Part shown: piece after piece, positions 14,690-19,207 of the stretch
Layout of the letters: each line of letters begins with the position of its first letter
How positions within the stretch are numbered: the stretch's first letter is position 1
NCBI GenBank assembly: GCA_964601805.1
Contig: CAZROW010000059.1
Location: 1-19,207 of the forward strand
Direction: 5' to 3'
Origin: Eutrophocola sp964601805
GTDB lineage: Bacteria > Pseudomonadota > Gammaproteobacteria > Pseudomonadales > Pseudohongiellaceae
Length of the DNA: 19,207 nucleotides
Notes under the pieces: generated by a model
Told to the model about the DNA's origin: nothing
What the model saw: only the letters and a program-made list of their open reading frames with translations
Databases searched by the model: none
Made by a program: the position numbers and the translations under genes

Positions 14690-15817
14690 TCAGAGCTGGC
14701 GCACTGGTTTGCCGGCGTAATAAATGCCCCCGGCAATGACTGGATGGGATGAACCGGTAATGTCCGTAAAATTTACCGGGACCTGGTGCAGGGTCTGTTG
14801 GGCCAGCCAGGCAAAGGCTACTGCTTCAACACTGTCTTCAAGTACTCCCAGGCTGGAGCTGCGCATCACCCTGAATGCGGGCAGGGCCTCGGCAAGGGAT
14901 TCCATCAGGTAGCCATTGTTGGCACCGCCACCACAAACAATCACCTCACCTTTTTCAAGTTCCCGGCGTATATCCCGGCTGATACTTTCCAGCGTCAGTG
15001 CCATCAGGGTGGCCTGGACATCGGCATTGGCAGTTTCCTGCGCAAACCCGTCCAGGTGTTTTTCCAGCCATGTCGCATTGAATAATTCCCTGCCCGTGCT
15101 TTTGGGGGCCGGTAACTGGAAATAGGGATCTGACAAAAATTTCTCTAGCAGTGCGGGGATGACCATACCTGACCTGGCCCAGCGTCCATCGCGATCATAG
15201 GGATGTCCCTGGTGCTCGCCTATCCAGGTGTCCATCAATACATTTCCCGGGCCGGTGTCATAGCCGCGAATTTCTCCGCTTTTTTTCAGGACCGTGATAT
15301 TGGCCATCCCGCCAATATTGAGCACGATGCGGTGATTGTCGGCGCTGGAGAATATTTCCCGGTGAAAGGCGGGAACGATGGGAGCACCCTGGCCGCCGGC
15401 AGCCATGTCGCGGCGCCTGAAGTCAGCCACCGTGGTAATGCCGCTCAGCTCGGCAATGGTATTGGGATCGCCAATCTGCAGGGTAAACGGCGCATTGCCG
15501 GTTGGCAGGTGACGAATGGTCTGGCCGTGGCTACCGATGGCAGCGATTTGCGAGGGTTTCAGGTCGTTCTTTTCAAGAATGCGATCGACGGCGTGGGCCA
15601 ACTCGCGCGCGAACTCCACATCGGTTTCGCCCAGCAATGGAATCTGCCCATGGTGGTCTTCGCAAAGCGCCAGCAGTTTTGCACGCAGGTCTTCAGGGAT
15701 GTCCTGGGTAATGAAATCCAGTTGTTCCGGGCGGCGGTTCCTGAAATCCACCAGGGCACAATCAATGGCATCCATGCTGGTGCCAGAGATAAGCCCTATG
15801 TAGAGGGAAGAGGCCAT
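14690..15817 (-). CDS. anmK: Anhydro-N-acetylmuramic acid kinase
   Basis: AnmK opens the 1,6-anhydro ring of anhydro-N-acetylmuramic acid and phosphorylates it to MurNAc-6-phosphate, a cytoplasmic step of peptidoglycan recycling. The 375 residues (E. coli 369) start with the ATP-binding GLISGTSMDAID (8-19) and carry the conserved GSHGQTIRH (95-103), LNIGGMANIT (166-175) and GYDTGPGN (185-192). Asp 187 is the likely catalytic base by comparison with Pseudomonas AnmK. The ATG begins three bases after the stop of the M23 peptidase gene, so the two are almost certainly co-translated. The pairing is sensible: the peptidase loosens the wall and AnmK helps reuse the released sugar. Confidence 0.96.
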   Translation of the reverse strand: MASSLYIGLISGTSMDAIDCALVDFRNRRPEQLDFITQDIPEDLRAKLLALCEDHHGQIPLLGETDVEFARELAHAVDRILEKNDLKPSQIAAIGSHGQTIRHLPTGNAPFTLQIGDPNTIAELSGITTVADFRRRDMAAGGQGAPIVPAFHREIFSSADNHRIVLNIGGMANITVLKKSGEIRGYDTGPGNVLMDTWIGEHQGHPYDRDGRWARSGMVIPALLEKFLSDPYFQLPAPKSTGRELFNATWLEKHLDGFAQETANADVQATLMALTLESISRDIRRELEKGEVIVCGGGANNGYLMESLAEALPAFRVMRSSSLGVLEDSVEAVAFAWLAQQTLHQVPVNFTDITGSSHPVIAGGIYYAGKPVRQL

Positions 15818-15820
15818 GGC

Positions 15821-17290
15821 CTACGGCTGAAATTCAACAAGAGCAATATTCTTCGTATTGCTTGCGTGGTTTTCAAGCCGGGACAGCAGAATCTGGGTGT
15901 GTTCCCGAAAACGTTGTAACTCCGATTCGGGAATGGATTCAGCTTTCGGTAATTGGTCGTGAATAGTGCGTGAATTGCGATGTACGCCATCCATCAGGAA
16001 TTCGTAGTGAAGGTGCGGCCCGGTTGCACTGCCGGTTGAGCCCACATAGCCAATGATCTGGCCCTGTTTGACACGGGCTCCCTGCTTGACGCCTCGAGCA
16101 TAGGTATTCAGATGGGCGTACTTGGTCTGGAAGCGCTCGCCATGCTGGACAACCACAAGTTTGCCGAAAGAACCATTGCGGGCGGCCCAGGTCACTCGAC
16201 CATCACCGGCAGCTATCACGGGAGTGCCACGCGGTGCGGCATAGTCGGTACCCTTGTGGGCGCGGATGGTATTGAGAATGGGGTGCTTGCGTGACAGTGA
16301 GAAGCCGGAACTGATGCGGGTAAAGTCGACCGGGTTGCGCAGGAAGGCTTTACGCATGCTTTCACCCTGGGGATTGTAGAAGTCGATGTCACCGGCAGTG
16401 TTGATGTAGCGTACCGCGGTGTAGGTCTCGCCCTGGTTGGTGAACTGGGCTGCCAGGATGGCACCGTTGCCGATGTATTCGCCATCGAGGTATTTCTCTT
16501 CATACAACAGGTTGAATGTATCGCCCTTGCGCGTGTCCAGCAGGAAGTCAATGACGCCACCGAAAATACCGGCCAGTTCCATGGTCACTGCATCCGAGAT
16601 GCCGCCACGTTTTGCTGCCATGAACATGGAGTCATCGATAGTGGCTTCACGAAATACCTGGCGAATTTCAGGTTCACGCGTGATGTCATGGGTTGTATAG
16701 GTGCCGTCTTCGCTGCGCGTATATTCTGTACTGGCCAGTTTATTACGGGTGATCACCAGGTTTTCCAGGTCGCGGTTTTCGTCGAGGAAAAATTCCAGCT
16801 TGTAGCCAGGATACAGGTTGGTGAGCAGGGATGATTCCGGTTTGCTTCGGCTGACCTGGTACACATCCCTGGGGGTCAATCCGGCGCGGTCAAAAATCAG
16901 GCTGAGATTGTCGCCGGGTTTCACCTCGGTGACGTAATCCGGCTCGATGATAACGGCCTTTTGCTGGAGGCGTTTTTCCGTGTCAGTAAACCTTGCTTCC
17001 CTGGACAGCATGGGCACCAGTGATGCTTCGGCAATTTTTTCGGAACTGGCAGTGGCCGGGGATTCAGGTGCCAGTTCCTGGTACTGGTTCTGGTACTGGG
17101 CATCCTGGGCAGGCATCGAAACGGCAATATCAGCTGCAGGCTTGCCGGCACGGGCAACCAGGGACGGCCCCTGGTATTCACCCTCATGGGTGATAATGAC
17201 CAGGACAGCGGCCAATGCCAACAGCAACCAGCGGTGGTGTTGTGGCAGGATGCCGTTAAGACGGCTTTTTAAAGAATCAAAGAGATCCAT
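15821..17290 (-). CDS. Membrane-anchored M23 (LytM) metallo-endopeptidase, MepM-like
   Basis: This is a probable peptidoglycan DD-endopeptidase acting in the periplasm to open crosslinks for wall growth. The 489 residues show a short cytoplasmic N-terminus, one membrane span (about 21-34), a low-complexity linker, and a LysM/OapA-like domain (about 121-168, with VKPGDNLSLIFDRAGL). A middle domain and the M23 catalytic domain (about 340-435) follow. The zinc site is complete: H345 and D349 in HKGTDYAAPRG, H393 in YAHLN, and HLH at 426-428. The layout matches E. coli MepM (440 residues) and Pseudomonas PA0667 in the same gene order. The ATG has only a weak ribosome site. An extended -10 promoter lies upstream. 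Confidence 0.93.
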   Translation of the reverse strand: MDLFDSLKSRLNGILPQHHRWLLLALAAVLVIITHEGEYQGPSLVARAGKPAADIAVSMPAQDAQYQNQYQELAPESPATASSEKIAEASLVPMLSREARFTDTEKRLQQKAVIIEPDYVTEVKPGDNLSLIFDRAGLTPRDVYQVSRSKPESSLLTNLYPGYKLEFFLDENRDLENLVITRNKLASTEYTRSEDGTYTTHDITREPEIRQVFREATIDDSMFMAAKRGGISDAVTMELAGIFGGVIDFLLDTRKGDTFNLLYEEKYLDGEYIGNGAILAAQFTNQGETYTAVRYINTAGDIDFYNPQGESMRKAFLRNPVDFTRISSGFSLSRKHPILNTIRAHKGTDYAAPRGTPVIAAGDGRVTWAARNGSFGKLVVVQHGERFQTKYAHLNTYARGVKQGARVKQGQIIGYVGSTGSATGPHLHYEFLMDGVHRNSRTIHDQLPKAESIPESELQRFREHTQILLSRLENHASNTKNIALVEFQP

Positions 17291-17335
17291 AAGATTCTTG
17301 CAGTATCTTATTTAATGGTGGTCGTAATTTGCTGG

Positions 17336-17362
17336 ATTATAACAGAATTTTCCAACTGCCAA
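17336..17362 (-). promoter_or_regulatory. Promoter of the M23 peptidase-anmK operon
   Basis: Read on the - strand, a perfect TATAAT is preceded by TG and one base (extended -10, 17336-17344). TTGGCA (17357-17362) lies 15 bases further upstream as a short-spaced -35. An extended -10 can compensate for poor -35 spacing. The leader to the ATG at 17290 is about 40 bases. Confidence 0.6.
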
Positions 17363-17424
17363 ATAATCTGGTTGGCGCTATTGTAAGGCCCGTGAAGGCC
17401 GTCACACCAGCGATTTTATGCACA

Positions 17425-17513
17425 GGCCTGAGATTCAGGCCAGGAACGTGATCTAAGGCCAATTTGTTGCCCCTGGGGGCGGTTTCCTGTCGTTACAGGC
17501 ATACTGCCAGGGG
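17425..17513 (+). other. Hairpin-rich leader upstream of tyrS
   Basis: The 277 bases between the M23 gene and tyrS contain a perfect 7-bp hairpin (GGCCTGA and TCAGGCC, loop GAT, 17425-17441). A nested structure follows: CCCCTGG (17470-17476) pairs with CCAGGGG (17507-17513) and encloses a smaller hairpin, CCTGT with ACAGG (17486-17499). No T run follows, so these are not terminators. I could not place a convincing tyrS promoter. Confidence 0.45.
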
Positions 17514-17567
17514 TAAGCGTAGAACTCGTCCAGACTGCCTAGAATTATTCAGGAGGTTCTAGTAAAG

Positions 17568-18881
17568 TTGCGCCTCTTTTTAACACAGACAGCGCAGAAA
17601 ACACCCGTGACAGATACCCACTTGATTGAAGACCTGGATAATCGCGGTCTTCTCATGCAGGCCTCGGCCCAGGAAGAACTTGTTGATCACCTCGCCAGCG
17701 CCTGCAGAACCGTTTACTGCGGCTTTGACCCTACCGCTGACAGCCTGCATATCGGTTCACTGGTGCCCTTGCTGGCCCTGAAGCGTTTCCAGCTGGCAGG
17801 CCACCGGCCAATTGCCCTGGCCGGCGGCGCTACGGGCATGATCGGCGACCCCAGCTTCAAGGCCAAGGAACGCAAGCTCAATTCGCTGGACGTGACTGCG
17901 CAGTGGACTGACAAGATCAAGAGCCAACTGTCCCGTTTTATCGATTTCGACTGTGGCGAGAACTCTGCCCTGGTGGTCAATAACCTGGACTGGACGGCAG
18001 ACAAGAATGTGCTGACCTTCCTGCGGGATATCGGCAAGCATTTCTCCGTGAATGCCATGATCCAGAAGGAGAGCGTCAAGCAGCGCATCGACCGGGAAGG
18101 GGAAGGCATCTCCTACACCGAATTCAGCTACATGATCCTGCAGGCCTATGATTTCGCCATGCTCAACCAGATGCACGACTGTACCCTGCAGATCGGCGGA
18201 TCCGACCAGTGGGGCAATATTACTGCCGGTATCGACCTGACCCGGCGCATGAACCAGCAACAGGTCTATGGCCTGACCCTGCCCCTGGTCACCAAGGCCG
18301 ATGGCGGCAAGTTCGGCAAGACCGAGGAAGGCACGATCTGGCTGGACCCCAAGCGGACCTCGACCTACGCCTTTTACCAGTTCTGGATCAATACCGCTGA
18401 TGCCGATGTGTACAAATTCCTGAAATACTTCACCTTCCTGTCCACGGCCGAGATAGAAGCTATAGAAGAAGCAGACAAGGCGGCCCAGGGACGTCCCGAG
18501 GCCCAGGGGATCCTGGCCACCGAGGTCACCCGCCTGGTGCATGGTGAAGAAGGTCTTGCTGCAGCGCAGCGTATTTCCGAGGCCCTGTTCAGTGGCGATA
18601 TCAGCAGCCTGACCGAGGAAGACTTCGGTCAGCTGAAACAGGACGGGATGCCTTCTTGCTCCCTGGAGTCAGCTGGTTCACTGGTGGAAGCATTGGTTAT
18701 GACCGGGCTGGCGCCATCCAACAAGATGGCGCGTGAGTTCATTGGTAACGGTGCTGTATCAGTCAATGGTGAAAAAGTAACAGACCCGGCAGTTGAACTG
18801 TCCTGGGATCAGGCTTTCTACGGCCAGTATTTCCTGCTTAAACGGGGCAAAAAACTGTTCTGTCTCGGGTATCGGGAATAG
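17568..18881 (+). CDS. tyrS: Tyrosyl-tRNA synthetase
   Basis: TyrS is a class I aminoacyl-tRNA synthetase that charges tRNA(Tyr). The 437 residues contain the HIGH-type motif HIGS (61-64), the tyrosine-binding YCGFDPTADSLHIG region, GGSDQWGNI, and KFGKT (248-252) as the KMSKS loop. The KFGKT form and the following WLDPKRTS are typical of the E. coli-like enzyme rather than the TyrZ type. A C-terminal S4 RNA-binding domain covers about 365-435. I set the start at TTG 17568 because a full AGGAGGT lies ten bases upstream. This adds some 13 residues before the usual N-terminus; a GTG at 17607 gives a more standard length but lacks a ribosome site. An rRNA operon promoter follows, as in Pseudomonas. 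Confidence 0.96.
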   Translation: MRLFLTQTAQKTPVTDTHLIEDLDNRGLLMQASAQEELVDHLASACRTVYCGFDPTADSLHIGSLVPLLALKRFQLAGHRPIALAGGATGMIGDPSFKAKERKLNSLDVTAQWTDKIKSQLSRFIDFDCGENSALVVNNLDWTADKNVLTFLRDIGKHFSVNAMIQKESVKQRIDREGEGISYTEFSYMILQAYDFAMLNQMHDCTLQIGGSDQWGNITAGIDLTRRMNQQQVYGLTLPLVTKADGGKFGKTEEGTIWLDPKRTSTYAFYQFWINTADADVYKFLKYFTFLSTAEIEAIEEADKAAQGRPEAQGILATEVTRLVHGEEGLAAAQRISEALFSGDISSLTEEDFGQLKQDGMPSCSLESAGSLVEALVMTGLAPSNKMAREFIGNGAVSVNGEKVTDPAVELSWDQAFYGQYFLLKRGKKLFCLGYRE

Positions 18882-18973
18882 GCGAATTCCACTCCCATAC
18901 CTGTATTTACAGGACCAGAGAAAAAAGCAAGGAGCAGGCCTCAAAAAAGCCAAAATTTTCTTTTGGATTTCTC

Positions 18974-19006
18974 TTGTATTGGGCGGCGTTTACAGTAGAA
19001 TGCGCG
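18974..19006 (+). promoter_or_regulatory. First rRNA operon promoter
   Basis: TTGTAT (18974-18979) and TAGAAT (18996-19001) are 16 bases apart and followed by the GC-rich discriminator GCGCG. Sixteen-base spacing with a GC discriminator is typical of growth-rate- and ppGpp-controlled rRNA promoters. The upstream segment is A/T rich and contains a small CCAAAA/TTTTGG inverted repeat (18950-18966). Confidence 0.65.
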
Positions 19007-19054
19007 GCCCTGGACCTGACAGCCCAAACCCGCATAAACCTTGGTTTTCGGGCG

Positions 19055-19085
19055 ATTTAAAAAACATTAAATTTTTTAAAAAAAA
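19055..19085 (+). promoter_or_regulatory. UP element of the second rRNA promoter
   Basis: This stretch is made of A and T apart from a single C, with phased A and T tracts, and ends two bases before the -35 hexamer. This is where the alpha subunits of RNA polymerase bind at strong rRNA promoters. Confidence 0.7.
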
Positions 19086-19087
19086 GC

Positions 19088-19120
19088 TTGTCAGACCGAG
19101 CGCAATCAGTATAATGCGCG
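19088..19120 (+). promoter_or_regulatory. Second, stronger rRNA operon promoter
   Basis: TTGTCA (19088-19093) and a perfect TATAAT (19110-19115) are 16 bases apart, followed by GCGCG. The core is nearly identical to the promoter 114 bases upstream (CAGTANAATGCGCG in both). Together with the UP element and downstream boxA this is a typical rrn promoter. Confidence 0.88.
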
Positions 19121-19150
19121 TTCCCTGTTTCCGGGGAAGCTCTTTAACAA
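19121..19150 (+). promoter_or_regulatory. rRNA antitermination site: boxB-like hairpin and boxA
   Basis: A 5-bp hairpin (TTCCC at 19121-19125, GGGAA at 19134-19138) in the boxB position is followed directly by GCTCTTTAACAA (19139-19150), which matches E. coli rrn boxA. It loads the Nus proteins, including NusA encoded at the other end of the window, so that polymerase resists Rho in the untranslated rRNA. Confidence 0.85.
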
Positions 19151-19207
19151 CACAATCAAGTAATAGAAGTGGGTGTTTGCTGGTTGAATTTGTATCAGAA
19201 AATACAA
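19151..19207 (+). other. 5' leader of a 16S rRNA precursor (partial, cut by window end)
   Basis: Sequence after boxA should be the transcribed leader, containing the left strand of the RNase III processing stem and leading to the 16S gene. The start of mature 16S is not visible, so the gene itself is outside the window. Confidence 0.6.

Noticed and set aside
15203..15919. Open frame on the + strand opposite anmK (238 residues)
   Set aside because: It is the complement of the conserved AnmK kinase domain and runs into the M23 gene. No family resemblance was seen.
19022..19053. Hairpin between the two rRNA promoters (GCCC-AAACC with GGTTT-GGGC)
   Set aside because: It has a two-base bulge, a 12-base loop and no T run, so it is not a terminator. 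I see no known function.

Overview
The window is core chromosome of a gammaproteobacterium. Every gene identified has close family counterparts in that class. The second half (argC, a DUF6776-type membrane protein, a bactofilin, erpA, anmK, an M23 peptidase, tyrS, then an rRNA promoter region) follows the gene order I recall from Pseudomonas aeruginosa around PA0662-PA0668 and its rrn operon. TyrS has the KFGKT loop of the E. coli-like enzyme and boxA is of the E. coli rrn type. The species cannot be named from the sequence. I see no insertion sequence, prophage, CRISPR array, tRNA gene or obvious foreign island.

Region 1 (1-8816, + strand) is the classical nusA/infB transcription-translation operon: rimP, nusA, infB, rbfA, truB, rpsO and pnp. 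Two tandem intrinsic terminators precede rimP, so expression probably depends on read-through, as in the metY-nusA operon of E. coli. A possible S15-binding pseudoknot precedes rpsO, and a stem that could mask the ribosome site precedes pnp. A very strong bidirectional terminator closes the operon.

Region 2 (8837-11625, - strand) is a probable hemJ-hemL-PfkB kinase transcription unit. HemL makes 5-aminolevulinate, HemJ oxidises protoporphyrinogen IX, and the last gene is an adenosine-kinase-like sugar/nucleoside kinase. It is divergent from argC.

Region 3 (11841-14680, + strand) holds argC, a bitopic coiled-coil membrane protein of unknown function, a bactofilin, and erpA. The erpA gene has its own sigma70-type promoter overlapped by a near-consensus type-1 IscR site.

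Region 4 (14690-17290, - strand) holds a membrane-anchored M23 endopeptidase followed three bases later by anmK, so a cell-wall cleaving enzyme is coupled to a cell-wall recycling kinase. The pair converges on erpA and diverges from tyrS.

Region 5 (17568-19207, + strand) is tyrS followed by the promoter and leader of a ribosomal RNA operon: two similar promoters, an A/T-rich UP element, a boxB-like hairpin and boxA. The 16S gene itself lies beyond the window.

I do not see a clearly novel system. The most useful observations are the rpsO pseudoknot, the IscR box at erpA, the possible envelope-shape module of DUF6776 protein, bactofilin and M23 peptidase, and the high share of TTG starts. Secondary structures were found by eye, and no folding or database search was run.
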